A DNA stretch of 64,000 nucleotides from DATCLS01 sp036563805 (GCA_036563805.1 DATCLS010000039.1:1-64000), one strand, 5' to 3'. Counted from the stretch's first letter, positions 17,025-26,369 are shown. The notes: generated from the letters alone by a model not told the origin. Translations and numbers: made by a program.

Positions 17025-18083
17025 GTGGACGACCAGGTCGCCGACAACCGGGCCGTCGTCACGGCTGCATGGCTGGAGGACGCGATCGCCGGCGTGCTGG
17101 AGGGGCTGGCGGTGCCAGCGGCTGACGCCCGGGCCGTCGCCGGGCTGCTGGTCGAGGCCGACCTGAGCGGCGTCGACTCGCACGGCTGCCACCTGTTGCC
17201 CATGTACGTGCGCCGGCTGCGGGCCGGCGAGATCCGGGCCGACGCCGAGGTCCGCATGCTGCGGGACGAGGGCGCCACCGTGTGGCTGGACGCCGGGCTC
17301 GGCCTCGGGCAGCTGGCCGGCCTCCGCGCCGTGGAGCTGGCGGTGGAGCGGTCGGCGCGCCACGGCGCCGCGGTCGTGGCGGTCCGGGAGGCCACCGACC
17401 TCGGCGCCCTCGGCGCCTACACCCGCCGGGTCGCCGAGGCCGGGCACCTCGCCCTGTGCGTCCAGAATGGGCCGACCGTGGTGCCACCGTACGGCGGGAT
17501 CACCCCGCTGTTCTCGACCAACCCGATCTCGTACGCGATCCCGACCGCCGAGGAGGCGACGATCGTGTACGACATCGCCACCACGGCCGTCGCCGGCAAC
17601 AAGCTGCTGCTGGCCAAGAAGCGGGGCGACCCGACCATCCCCGCCGGCTGGGCCAACGACGAGCGGGGCCGGCCGACGACCGACACGCAGGCGGCGTCGG
17701 CGTGGAACCTCCAGTGGTTCGGGGGCCACAAGGGCTACGGCCTCGGCCTGTTCGTCGAGCTGCTGGCCGGGGTGCTGGCCGGCAGCTCCTACGGGCGGAC
17801 CGAGCACACGGCGTCGCCCGTCACCGGGCGCGACCGGGTGGCCAAGGGCTTCACGCTGGTCGCCCTCGACCCTGAGCGGTTCATCGGGTGCGCCGAGCTG
17901 CGGCGGCGGACCGACGAGCTGATCCGGGACGTCCGGTCGTCGGAGCGGGCCGACGGCGTCGACCGCATCTGGCTGCCGGGCGAGCCCGAGCACCACCGGC
18001 GCCAGGAGCGGTCGCGCACCGGGATCCCGCTGCCCCGCCCGCTGCTCGACGAGCTGGAGGAGCTGCTGGCGTCGATGGGCTAG
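17025..18083 (+). CDS. Ldh2/malate-lactate dehydrogenase-family oxidoreductase
   Basis: A 352-residue enzyme of the Ldh_2 superfamily (malate, ureidoglycolate, sulfolactate and delta-piperideine-carboxylate reductases). The DSHG motif (residues 51-54) carries the catalytic His, and PLFSTNPISYAIP and GGHKGYGLGLFVELL are typical of the NAD(P)-binding and active-site segments. It is flanked by two paralogous solute-binding proteins, so it may act on an imported hydroxy acid or cyclic imino acid; the actual substrate cannot be assigned. GTG start with a GGGGAG site upstream. Confidence 0.85.
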   Translation: MDDQVADNRAVVTAAWLEDAIAGVLEGLAVPAADARAVAGLLVEADLSGVDSHGCHLLPMYVRRLRAGEIRADAEVRMLRDEGATVWLDAGLGLGQLAGLRAVELAVERSARHGAAVVAVREATDLGALGAYTRRVAEAGHLALCVQNGPTVVPPYGGITPLFSTNPISYAIPTAEEATIVYDIATTAVAGNKLLLAKKRGDPTIPAGWANDERGRPTTDTQAASAWNLQWFGGHKGYGLGLFVELLAGVLAGSSYGRTEHTASPVTGRDRVAKGFTLVALDPERFIGCAELRRRTDELIRDVRSSERADGVDRIWLPGEPEHHRRQERSRTGIPLPRPLLDELEELLASMG

Positions 18084-18135
18084 GTCCGGCCGCGGGCTTC
18101 TCCCGGCGCCGACGGCGGCGTCCACGGAGGCCCGC

Positions 18136-19887
18136 CTAGGTGTCGACGTAGGCGTCGTCGAAATGGACCATCGTCATGTGGCTGTAGTCCAGACCGTGGA
18201 CGGTGTCGGCGACGGCGATCAGCTCCTCGCGGGTCCCGAGGATCACGCTCGGCACCGTCTCGTTCCAGATCTCCTGGATGTCGGCGAGGATCTCCTCCTG
18301 CTCCTCGACGGTGGCGGCCGCCTTGAGCCGGCCGAGCGCCTCGTCCAGCTCGGGGTTGGCGTAGCCGGACCGGTTGTTGGGCGAGTCGCTGCCGAACGTC
18401 GACAGGGCCCGCCACAGCGTCTCGTCGGACGCCGGCACGCCCCACGTCGCCAGGTCGAACTCCTGGTCAATCGTGACCCGGCGGATCGTGTCGGCCACGG
18501 TCAGGTACTCGATCTCGACCTCGAAGCCGACGGCCTCGAGCATCGCCTCGATGGCGATGCACTGCTCGCGGTTGATCGGGTCGTCCTGGCACACGAAGTG
18601 GACCGAGCCGTCCCAGCCCAGGTCGTCCTTGGCCTCCTCGACCAGGTCGGCCGCCCGCTCGGGGTCGACCTCGAGGCCGTCGGCGCCGGGGTCGAGGCGG
18701 GAGTCCGGTCCGATGATCGTGGACGTCGGCTGGGCCGTCCCCTCGAACACCCGCTCGCTGATCGCCTCGGGGTCGATGGCCGCCGCCAGCGCTTGGCGCA
18801 CCCGAACATCGGCGGTCGGCGCCTCCTCGCGCCCGCCGGTCCCGTGGTTGAGGAGGAGCATCGCCCCCATGTTCATGACGTTGCTGAAGCCGACCGCGCC
18901 GTCCTCGTGGGCCCGGGCGTTGGTGATGGGCTCGCGCAGGAACGCCACCTGCAGCTCGTCGTTCTGGAACGCCTCGTAGGTGGCCTGAGCGCCGGCCAGG
19001 GTGACGAACCGGAGCTCCTCGATGCACACCGGCCCGTCCCAGTAGTCGTCGCGGGCCCGCATCACGACCTCCTCGCCGGGGGCGTAGCGCTCCAGCACGA
19101 AGGGCCCGACGCCGGCCTCGGGCGGCGGCGCGTTGCTGAAGTCTTCGCCGGCGGCCTCGACGGCGGCCGGATTGGTGATCATGCCCGGGCGCTCGGCCAG
19201 GACGAACGGAAAGCCCGCCCACGGCTCGGTCAGCGTGAACCGCAGCGTGCGCGGGTCGACCACGGTCATCTCGGCGATGTTGCCGACGTCGATCCGCGAG
19301 GACGTGACGTTCTCGGGCGTGGTGTGGCGCTGGATGCTGGCCCGGACGGCCTCGGCGTCGAGGGGTGTGCCGTCGGCGAAGGCGATGCCCTCGCGCAGGG
19401 TCAGGGTCCACTCGCTGTGGTCGTCGTTGGGCTCCAGCGACTCGGCCAGGTGGGGCACGTACTCGCCCGACTCGGTGTCGTAGCGCATCAGCGTGTCGTA
19501 GAAAGCGGCCGTCTCGATGGCGCCGGCCACGCCGGCCCCGGACGCCACGACGGGGTCGAGGCCCCGGACCTCGGAGTACATCCCCATGGTGAGCGACCCG
19601 CCCACCCGGTCGTCGGTGCACTCGCCCCCGTCGCCGGCGCCCCCGTTCCCGCCAGACGATCCGTTGCTGCTGTCGCCGTCGTCGCCGCCGCAGGCCGTGG
19701 CGACCAGGGCGGCCAGGGCCAGGGCGGCGACGAGGCGGAGGGCCCGGCCGGCCGGTCGCCGTCGTGCGGCCGGGCCTGCCCGCCCCGCGGTGGGCGTGGC
19801 CGCCGGTCCTTCCGCCCGACGTGTGGGCGTCGACGTCCGTCGTCCGGCCGGTCGTGTGGGCGTGGCCGCCCGTCCCCCCGTGAGCAT
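18136..19887 (-). CDS. Family 5 extracellular solute-binding lipoprotein (paralogue 2)
   Basis: About 583 residues from ATG 19887. Domain content matches paralogue 1, including LMRYDTESGEYVPHLAESLE and ARDDYWDGPVCIEELRFVTL. The lipobox is VATACGG, but about 45 Arg/Thr/Pro/Ala-rich residues precede the signal peptide, including ATPTRPAGRRTSTPTRRAEG. That extension has repeated DNA blocks (for example GTGGGCGTGGCCGCC on the plus strand at 19791 and 19855) and may be untranslated or a duplication artefact. A start just before the hydrophobic RALRLVAALALAALVATAC segment would be more usual, but no good start codon is obvious there. Confidence 0.85.
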   Translation of the reverse strand: MLTGGRAATPTRPAGRRTSTPTRRAEGPAATPTAGRAGPAARRRPAGRALRLVAALALAALVATACGGDDGDSSNGSSGGNGGAGDGGECTDDRVGGSLTMGMYSEVRGLDPVVASGAGVAGAIETAAFYDTLMRYDTESGEYVPHLAESLEPNDDHSEWTLTLREGIAFADGTPLDAEAVRASIQRHTTPENVTSSRIDVGNIAEMTVVDPRTLRFTLTEPWAGFPFVLAERPGMITNPAAVEAAGEDFSNAPPPEAGVGPFVLERYAPGEEVVMRARDDYWDGPVCIEELRFVTLAGAQATYEAFQNDELQVAFLREPITNARAHEDGAVGFSNVMNMGAMLLLNHGTGGREEAPTADVRVRQALAAAIDPEAISERVFEGTAQPTSTIIGPDSRLDPGADGLEVDPERAADLVEEAKDDLGWDGSVHFVCQDDPINREQCIAIEAMLEAVGFEVEIEYLTVADTIRRVTIDQEFDLATWGVPASDETLWRALSTFGSDSPNNRSGYANPELDEALGRLKAAATVEEQEEILADIQEIWNETVPSVILGTREELIAVADTVHGLDYSHMTMVHFDDAYVDT

Positions 19888-20024
19888 CGCCGTCGGTCCC
19901 CCTCCGAAACCCCAACGCCATTGCAACTGCTATGGACCCTAGCGCGGGACTTCGGAGCGCGGGCGCGCGTTCACGGGCCGCGTCGAGCGCAGCCCGCGAA
20001 CGCCGACCCGGAGAGCGGGTCGGG

Positions 20025-21272
20025 CTAGGGCCGGGAGCAGTTCGACGTGGCCGGCTCGCCGGCGAACCGGTCGGCCAACCACTCGGCGCCCGGACCCTGG
20101 CCCTGGACCAGGCCGAGCGCGTGCTCGGCCAGCGGGAGGGCGGTCCACGTCACGTTGCCGCCGCCGTCGCACCAGGTCCGGCGGAGGTCGGCGGCCTGTT
20201 CGTAGGGCACGATCTCGTCGACGACCGCGTGGTACTGGTACACGGGCGCGGCGGGGGCGCGGCGGCCGAGCCGCGACTCCTCCAGGCGGGCCCGCCAGGC
20301 CCCGGTGTCGAGCGGGTTGGTCGTGACGTAGTCGTCGATGCGGGTGAAGGCGACGCTGATCAGCGTGGCGAAGCCGTCGACCGAGACGAGGCACAGGTCC
20401 TGGCTCCGCTCGATCAGGGCGCGGCCCCGGTCGTTGAGGTAGCTCTCGAGGTCGAGCTCGGGGTAGGCGGCGTCGAGGCCAAGCGCCGCCATGAGGGCGA
20501 AGGCCACGAACGGCGAGCCGTCGAGGAACTCGGCGGTGGCCGTCAGGTCGCCGGGCACGCCGCCCACCGCCGCGCCCCGGACGTCGAGCTCGGGCGCGTA
20601 CGACCCGGCCAGCTCGGCGGCCCACCCGGCGGCGCCGCCGCCCTGGGAATAGCCCATCAGCCCGACCGGCGTCGACGGCGACAGGTCGGTGTCGGGCAGG
20701 CGCAGCGCCGCCCGGGCCATGTCGAGCACGGCGTGGCCCTGCGCCGGGCCGACCATATAGGTGTGGGTGCCCGGTGTGCCGAGGCCCTGGTAGTCGCTGA
20801 CGGCGACGGCCCAGCCCCGGTCGAGCAGCGCCTTGATGAAAAGGCCCTCGTAGTCGGCGCCCTGCGACAGCGTGTACGAGGGGGCGCAGTCGTCGCCCAC
20901 CCCGCGGGTCCCGACGGCGTAGGAGACCAGCGGCCGGCTGCCCCCACCCGTCCACGGCGCGTCGGGGACGAGCACGGTGCCGCTCACCGCCATCGGCTGG
21001 CCCAGGGCGTCGGTCGAGCGGTACAGCACCTGGCGGGCGGTGACGCCGGCGACCGGCGTCTTGGCGATGGGATCGAGCGTGAACCGGCTCGGGCGGGACG
21101 ACAGGACGTCGCCCGGCTCGCTGGCGGGCAGCGGCGACGGCGGCCGGTAGAAGGCGTCGTCGCCGGGGAACGGCGGCGTGCACGCCGCCAGGACGAACGT
21201 GAGCGCCAGCACGAGGAGCGCGCCCGTTGTGCGGCGGCGCGCGCCTGGCCGGCGGGCAAGCAGACCCTGCAT
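20025..21272 (-). CDS. Secreted lipase (LIP-family alpha/beta hydrolase), probable lipoprotein
   Basis: About 415 residues. Signal peptide with lipobox VLAACTPP, then the secretory-lipase core: VSYAVGTRGVGDDCAPSY, LLDRGWAVAVSDYQGLGTPG, and the nucleophile elbow GYSQGG. Catalytic His probably lies in AEHAL near the C terminus. Family members hydrolyse triacylglycerols or other lipid esters outside the cell. Start ATG 21272 has an almost perfect AAGGAGGGG site. An ATG at 21299 in frame lacks one. Confidence 0.88.
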   Translation of the reverse strand: MQGLLARRPGARRRTTGALLVLALTFVLAACTPPFPGDDAFYRPPSPLPASEPGDVLSSRPSRFTLDPIAKTPVAGVTARQVLYRSTDALGQPMAVSGTVLVPDAPWTGGGSRPLVSYAVGTRGVGDDCAPSYTLSQGADYEGLFIKALLDRGWAVAVSDYQGLGTPGTHTYMVGPAQGHAVLDMARAALRLPDTDLSPSTPVGLMGYSQGGGAAGWAAELAGSYAPELDVRGAAVGGVPGDLTATAEFLDGSPFVAFALMAALGLDAAYPELDLESYLNDRGRALIERSQDLCLVSVDGFATLISVAFTRIDDYVTTNPLDTGAWRARLEESRLGRRAPAAPVYQYHAVVDEIVPYEQAADLRRTWCDGGGNVTWTALPLAEHALGLVQGQGPGAEWLADRFAGEPATSNCSRP

Positions 21273-21553
21273 GACCCCTCCTTCGGACCGGCCCCCCATG
21301 GCCCCCGCGGCCGACCGGTCTTACCGACCGTAGGATAGTCGTTTCGCCAAGGATTGCAATGACACCGCGAACGTGAGGCCTGGTCTCGGCCTCCGGCCCA
21401 GGCCTCCAGCCCCGGGCGCCTCGCTCGGGCCAGGGCCCGGCCCGATCCCTGTCTCGGCGGACCTCGCCGCGGGGCCAGCCTGGGTGCCGCCCGCCGGGTT
21501 ACCGTCAGGCGGCCGCGGGCGGGGCGGACCGTGCCGGCCGTCCCGGCCCCGCC

Positions 21554-21634
21554 GGCGTTGCCGGTGGCCTTGCGGGCGGGGTGGCCTTCCCGTCGTGCTG
21601 GTGCCGCTGGCGTTGCCGGTGGCCTTGCGGGCGG
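21554..21634. repeat. 26-bp direct repeat in the lipase/SDR gap
   Basis: Exact copies at 21554-21579 and 21609-21634, 55 bp apart, with a partial third at about 21580. The 530-bp gap 21273-21803 is otherwise GC-rich with no convincing gene until the AT-rich promoter at 21750-21780. Confidence 0.8.
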
Positions 21635-21750
21635 CGGTCGTCCGCCCGCCGTCTGGCGTCCGCCGGCGGCCTCGCGGTGCCGGCTCTGCGGCTCGCCGGC
21701 GACCACCCTGCCGGTCGTGGCGGCCTTGACGCTGGTGCTCAGCGGCCACT

Positions 21751-21790
21751 ATCAGTCAGTCGACTGTTTGATTTATAGGGGGAACCGTGA
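21751..21790 (+). promoter_or_regulatory. Promoter/operator region of the downstream SDR
   Basis: A short AT-rich island with the perfect palindrome CAGTCGACTG at 21757-21766, a TTATAG element near 21773, and GGGGGAA before GTG 21787. That GTG opens a six-codon frame (NETGQ after the start) whose TGA overlaps the SDR's GTG 21804 in a GTGA arrangement. Confidence 0.45.
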
Positions 21791-21803
21791 ACGAGACGGG
21801 GCA

Positions 21804-22964
21804 GTGAGCGGTTCGGCTACGCCCGACGACCGGGCCCCGACCGCGCCGGGCTCGAAGGCTCCGGCCTCCGGGCCCGCGGCGGAGGATTCGTCGTCCGGGT
21901 CAGGCTCGCCGGCCGGCGAGAGGCCGCCAGCCGGGTCGGGTCAGCCGGGCCAGGGGGCTGTGGGGTCGGTGCGACACGCGTCGGCGCAGGCGGGCTCGCC
22001 GGACCAGGCCGCGGGGCCGACCCCGCTCGCCGGGGCGGGGTCGGCGGCTTGGCCGAGCTCGCCGGAGGGGGTGGCGTCGCCGGTGGATCTCGTGCGGCTC
22101 GACGGGCGGGCGATCCTCGTCGCCGGCGCCGGCGGGGGCGGGATCGGCACGGCCGTCTGTCAGGCCGTCGCCCGGGCCGGCGGCATCGTCGTGGCGGTCG
22201 ACCGCGCCGAGGAGGGCCGGCGGCTCGCGTCCAAGGCCCTGGCTGCGGCCGGGGGTGACGGCCACCTCGTCCTCGACGCCGACCTCGCCGACCCGGCGTC
22301 GGTCGACGCCGCCGTGGCCCGGGCCGTGGCCGCGGTCGGTCCGCTGCGCGGCTCCGTCCACGTCGTCGGCGGCATGCGGCGCGAGCACTGGGAGCCCCTC
22401 GACGGCGACCGCGCCCTCGCCGCGTTCGACGAGCTGTACGCCCTCAACCTGCGGCCGGCGCTGGTGGCGGCTCGGGCCGTCGCCCGCATCCAGCACGAGG
22501 CCGGGGTGGCCGGCAGCATCGTGACCGTCGCCTCGGCCGCCGCCCTGGCGGCCATGCCGTTCGGCGCCGGCTACGCCGCCGCCAAGGCCGCGCTGGTCAG
22601 CCTGACCCGCACCATGGCGGTCGAGTGGGGTCGGCGGGGGACTCGGGTCAACGCCGTCGCCCCCGGCAGCATCCGGGTCCAGCGGGTGGGGCGCGAGCGG
22701 TTCGACGCGGGGGAGGAGGGGGCGGCCGCCGCCATCCGCACCGCGGTGCCGCTCGGGCGCCGAGGCGAGGCGGTGGAGGTGGCCAACGCCGCCGTGTTCC
22801 TGCTCTCCGACCTGGCGTCGTACGTCAACGGTCACACGCTGGTCGTCGACGGGGGCGCGCACTGCCGGGCGCCGTACGACGACGCAGACGACCTGCCGGT
22901 GTTCGTCACCGATCCCGAGCTGCGGGCGCGCCTCGCCGGCGACGGCTCCGGCCCCGTTGTCTAG
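21804..22964 (+). CDS. SDR-family oxidoreductase with disordered N-terminal extension
   Basis: From GTG 21804 the protein has 386 residues: about 90 Ser/Pro/Gly/Ala-rich residues and then a normal SDR. Cofactor loop AGAGGGGIG, catalytic Tyr257-xxx-Lys261 (YAAAK), and the C-terminal VNGHTLVVDGGAHC motif. An alternative start is GTG 22083 (MDLVRLDGRAILVAGAG), which would give a textbook 293-residue SDR with GGAGGGGG upstream. The promoter island close to 21804 and the similar disordered heads on other proteins here favour the long form. Substrate unknown. Confidence 0.8.
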   Translation: MSGSATPDDRAPTAPGSKAPASGPAAEDSSSGSGSPAGERPPAGSGQPGQGAVGSVRHASAQAGSPDQAAGPTPLAGAGSAAWPSSPEGVASPVDLVRLDGRAILVAGAGGGGIGTAVCQAVARAGGIVVAVDRAEEGRRLASKALAAAGGDGHLVLDADLADPASVDAAVARAVAAVGPLRGSVHVVGGMRREHWEPLDGDRALAAFDELYALNLRPALVAARAVARIQHEAGVAGSIVTVASAAALAAMPFGAGYAAAKAALVSLTRTMAVEWGRRGTRVNAVAPGSIRVQRVGRERFDAGEEGAAAAIRTAVPLGRRGEAVEVANAAVFLLSDLASYVNGHTLVVDGGAHCRAPYDDADDLPVFVTDPELRARLAGDGSGPVV

Positions 22965-23150
22965 ACGCCGGTTTCGGTCGCGGATCCGCCGCCTGACCAG
23001 GGCATCGTGCGCGCTGGCTCGAGGGGCGGAGGGTGACCCCGGCGGGCGATACGTGCTGGCTACTATGACCGCACGGTCTCCAGCTGGAGGCCGCCGCACG
23101 TCGAGGTGGGTGGGCCATGGGCGCCGGTCGGTGCCCCGCTGAGGAGAAGC

Positions 23151-25745
23151 ATGTCGCCGTCGTCGGGCTCCGCAGAGTCGCCGCCTCCGCCGTCGTCACC
23201 TTCTGATCGCGAGGCCTCGCCGCCGCCCCCGCCGGTTGCGGGAGGGCCTCCGCCCCCGCCGGCGGGAGGCACCGCCGCGGGCGGGGACGAGCCCCCGCCC
23301 GCGCCCAGCGTGGCGTCGACCGCTCCGCCCGCCACGCCGGTGGGCGGGTCGGAACCCCCGCCGGCGCCCGCCGCGTCGGCCGGGCCTCCGCCCGTCGGGA
23401 CCGCCGAGGACCAGGGCCCCGCACCCACGGGCGGGCCCGCGGCGACCCAGATACCGCCGGCGCCGCCCATGGGCGCACCCGAGCCGCCGCCCGCCCCCGT
23501 CCTGACGCCCGGCCCGCCGCCGCCCGCCGCGTCGGCCGGCCCGCCCCCCGCACCGCCCGCGGGTGCGCCCGAGCCGCCACCGGCGTCTACCCCGTCGCCC
23601 GACTCCCCGTCGGCGGGGCCCGAGGCCGAGTCGAACGCGGCCGTCGCCGGGTCGGTGGCCACCGAGGCGCCGCCCGCGCCGCCTGGCGGCGAGCCTGCGT
23701 CTCCGCCGTCGCCGGGCGGGACCGCCGAGGGGCAGCAGGGCAGCGTCACCGCCGTTGAGGCGTCGGCCGAGCCCGCGCCTGCGCCGCCGGCGGGCGCGCC
23801 CGAGCCGTCGGGTGGGGTCGAACCGGGCCCGGCGTCCGCCGACGCGGGGACGGCCGCCACCGACGCGTCGGCCGCGCCGCCAGCGGGCGCGCCCGAGCCG
23901 TCGCCGACGGGCGTTGGGGCCGAGCCGCCTGCCGCCCACGTGGCGGCGCCTGCCGAGGGGGCGGGCGTCGGCGCAGGGGAGGGCGGCGCGGCCGTACCGG
24001 AGCCCGGGCCGCCGCCGGCCCCGGCGCTCGCCGCCACCACGACCCCGACGTGGGACCAGCTGCCGGCGCCGCCGCCGGCGACGGGTCCCCAGCCGATCAC
24101 CGGCCCGCAGCCCGCCGTCGGGACCCCCGCCGGGCCCCCGACCGGCCCGCACCCACCGGCCCACCCCTACGGCACCGGCCCGTTCGCGCCCCCGGCGCCC
24201 CCGGCGCCCCGGCGCCGCCCGCTGCCCCGGCCGTCCGTCCCCGTCCTGGCCGTGGGCTTGGCCATGCTCGCCGGCATCGTCCTCGCCATCGTGGCCGTCA
24301 TCCAGGCGGCGCCGCCGATCCTCGTCGTCGGCGGCCTGCTGCTGGTGGGCGGGGCGGTGGCGGGCACGGTCCTGGCCGTCCGCCAGCTGGACCGGCCCGG
24401 CCGGCGCATCGGGGCGATCGCCGCCCTCGTGGCCGTCGTGGCGGTCGTGCTGCTGCCGGCGTCGATGAACGTCGAGCGCTGCGACCGGCTCGGGCGCGAC
24501 GCCGACCTGTCGGGCTGCGACCTTTCCGGCCGCGACATCGGCGACGAGGACCTGCGGGGCGCCGATCTCACGGACGCCGACCTGAGCGAAGCCGACCTCA
24601 CCGGCGCCCAGCTCGACGACGCCCACCTCGCGAACGCCAACCTGAGCGGCGCCAACCTGCGCCGGGTGAGCCTCGACCGGGCCACGATCACCGGCGTCGA
24701 CCTGCGGAACGCCGACCTGTCGGACGCCAGCCTGGTCGGCGCCGACCTCTCCGGCGCCGCCCTCGAGGGGGCGCAGCTCGTCCGGGCCGCCCTCCGGGGT
24801 GCGGACATGGCCGGGCTCGAGCTGGCGGGCGTCGACCTGACCGCGGCGCGGCTGGGCGGCGCCGACCTGTCCGACGCCAGCCTCCGCCGGGCCCACCTCG
24901 GCGAGGCCGACCTGACGGGGGCGACGCTCACCGGCGCCGACCTGTCCGGCGCCGGGCTGGAGGAGGCGACCCTCGACGACGGCGACCTCGAGGGCGCCGT
25001 GCTCACGGGAGCCAACCTCCGCATGGCCTCGCTGCGGAACGCCCGTCTGGTCCGGGCCGACCTGTCCGAGGCCGACCTGCGCGACGCCTCCGCCCCAAAC
25101 GCCAACTTCCGCGAGTCGGTGCTCACCCGGACCCAGCTGTCCAACAACGACTTCGTCGGGTCCGAGGGCCTCAGCGACGACTCCCTGGCCGCGGCGTTCG
25201 GGGTGCCCGCCCGGCGCCTGCCCGCCGTGACCGCCCAGCGGGGGGTCGTGCTCGACGCGTACGACGACATCGTCCGGGCGGTGGCACCGGCCCGCAACCG
25301 CGGGGCGGTGCGCGAGGTCCGGCCCTACGTGCCGTCGAGCGACTTCCACCCGGCGATCGTCTTCGGCGGGTCCGACGCCGGCGGGTCGCCGTTCGGCACC
25401 GTCCCCCGGGAGCAGTGGGCGCCGACCGCGACCCGCTACGCCGAGCTGGTGGTGGTCATCGGGGGCCTGGAGCGGCGATCGGTGGAGGTGTGTCCGTACG
25501 TCACCGCGACGGGCGCCCCGGCGCCGTCGATCACCCGGTACGTCATCTCCCGGACCATCCGGGTGGTGTCGGCCCACGACGGGCGGATCGTCGCCCAGCG
25601 CACGTTCGAGGGCGGCCAGCCCCGAGCGTGCGGCGCCAACGAGTCGTACTTCACGACCGAGATCGAGGGGTCGGAGCCCGACCTGAACGGCCAGGCCCGC
25701 CCGTGGCTGGCCGGGCTCATCAACCCGCCCGCGCAGCGGGCCTGA
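23151..25745 (+). CDS. Pentapeptide-repeat membrane protein with long proline-rich cytoplasmic head
   Basis: About 864 residues. Residues 1-360 are Pro/Ala/Gly-rich and disordered. About three membrane helices follow (roughly 363-440; VPVLAVGLAMLAGIVLAIVA and on). Then about forty consecutive pentapeptides A(D/N)LxX (about 453-663), which fold as a right-handed quadrilateral beta-helix. A further globular C-terminal domain of about 200 residues has two cysteines and no recognised family. Topology suggests a repeat helix displayed on one membrane face. Role unknown; not a Qnr-type cytosolic gyrase protector because of the membrane anchor. ATG with a GAGGAG site; TACTAT at 23061-23066 is a candidate -10. 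Confidence 0.85.
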   Translation: MSPSSGSAESPPPPSSPSDREASPPPPPVAGGPPPPPAGGTAAGGDEPPPAPSVASTAPPATPVGGSEPPPAPAASAGPPPVGTAEDQGPAPTGGPAATQIPPAPPMGAPEPPPAPVLTPGPPPPAASAGPPPAPPAGAPEPPPASTPSPDSPSAGPEAESNAAVAGSVATEAPPAPPGGEPASPPSPGGTAEGQQGSVTAVEASAEPAPAPPAGAPEPSGGVEPGPASADAGTAATDASAAPPAGAPEPSPTGVGAEPPAAHVAAPAEGAGVGAGEGGAAVPEPGPPPAPALAATTTPTWDQLPAPPPATGPQPITGPQPAVGTPAGPPTGPHPPAHPYGTGPFAPPAPPAPRRRPLPRPSVPVLAVGLAMLAGIVLAIVAVIQAAPPILVVGGLLLVGGAVAGTVLAVRQLDRPGRRIGAIAALVAVVAVVLLPASMNVERCDRLGRDADLSGCDLSGRDIGDEDLRGADLTDADLSEADLTGAQLDDAHLANANLSGANLRRVSLDRATITGVDLRNADLSDASLVGADLSGAALEGAQLVRAALRGADMAGLELAGVDLTAARLGGADLSDASLRRAHLGEADLTGATLTGADLSGAGLEEATLDDGDLEGAVLTGANLRMASLRNARLVRADLSEADLRDASAPNANFRESVLTRTQLSNNDFVGSEGLSDDSLAAAFGVPARRLPAVTAQRGVVLDAYDDIVRAVAPARNRGAVREVRPYVPSSDFHPAIVFGGSDAGGSPFGTVPREQWAPTATRYAELVVVIGGLERRSVEVCPYVTATGAPAPSITRYVISRTIRVVSAHDGRIVAQRTFEGGQPRACGANESYFTTEIEGSEPDLNGQARPWLAGLINPPAQRA

Positions 25746-25808
25746 GTCGAGGACCCCGAGTCGGGGACGCAGGCCGGCCCCGCCCGCCGACCCAAGTCCT
25801 TCAGCCCC

Positions 25809-26336
25809 TCAGTCCGACGACGCCGCCGCTGCCCGGAGCAGGTCCACCACCTGGTCGGCGCTGTCGGCCGGGCGGGGTGCGTCCTCGCCGCCGACGATGG
25901 CGTAGGTGAGGATGACCGTGCGGTCGCCGTCGCGGTAGCCGGCGGTCGTCCCCAGCGTCCCCTCGCGCACGACGAACGCCTCGTCGCCCAAATCCTCGAT
26001 CGGCTCGGACCCCTCCCCGTACGACCGGGGGTCGAGCTCGCCGCCGTTCTCGTACACCGACAGCTGCAGCTGGTGCCGGGTGGGGAACTCGCCGTCCTCG
26101 TCGACCGCCTCCCACAGGCACGACGTGGTGGCCGCGCCCTCGGCGGCGGGCGGCGCCACCTCGGCGTCCCGGCCGAACAGGTCGGACACGTCCGCGATCG
26201 GCAGCAGGGCGCACGGGCCCTCGGCCTGGCTCTCGTCGGTGGTCGGTGGGTCGGCGTCGTCGTCGCCACCGCAGGCGGCGGTGAGGAGGAGGGCGAGAAC
26301 GACGAGGGGCCCCAGCGAGGCCCTCCTGATGCTCAT
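25809..26336 (-). CDS. Small DUF3558-like lipoprotein
   Basis: 175 residues with lipobox TAACGG (Cys about residue 22), an acidic linker, then a domain with the pattern CALLPIADVSDLFG ... SCLWEAV ... LQLSVYENG that resembles DUF3558 lipoproteins of actinobacteria. Function unknown. Convergent with the pentapeptide gene. Confidence 0.65.
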   Translation of the reverse strand: MSIRRASLGPLVVLALLLTAACGGDDDADPPTTDESQAEGPCALLPIADVSDLFGRDAEVAPPAAEGAATTSCLWEAVDEDGEFPTRHQLQLSVYENGGELDPRSYGEGSEPIEDLGDEAFVVREGTLGTTAGYRDGDRTVILTYAIVGGEDAPRPADSADQVVDLLRAAAASSD

Positions 26337-26349
26337 GGCCGGAAAACAT

Positions 26350-26369
26350 GCCACCCGCGGTCGGGTGGC
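26350..26369 (-). terminator. Weak hairpin downstream of the HAD gene
   Basis: GCCACCC (26350-26356) and GGGTGGC (26363-26369) pair around a six-base loop, 82 bp after the HAD hydrolase stop and just before the lipoprotein start. A possible terminator without a T tract. Confidence 0.4.

Noticed and set aside
19918..21360. TTGCAA words at about 19920 and 21353 as further IclR sites
   Set aside because: Only single half-sites or an 8-bp ATTGCAAT, without the 15-bp palindrome; too weak to link to the regulator.
21554..21634. Direct repeats considered as a CRISPR remnant
   Set aside because: Only two full 26-bp copies, no regular spacers and no cas genes.
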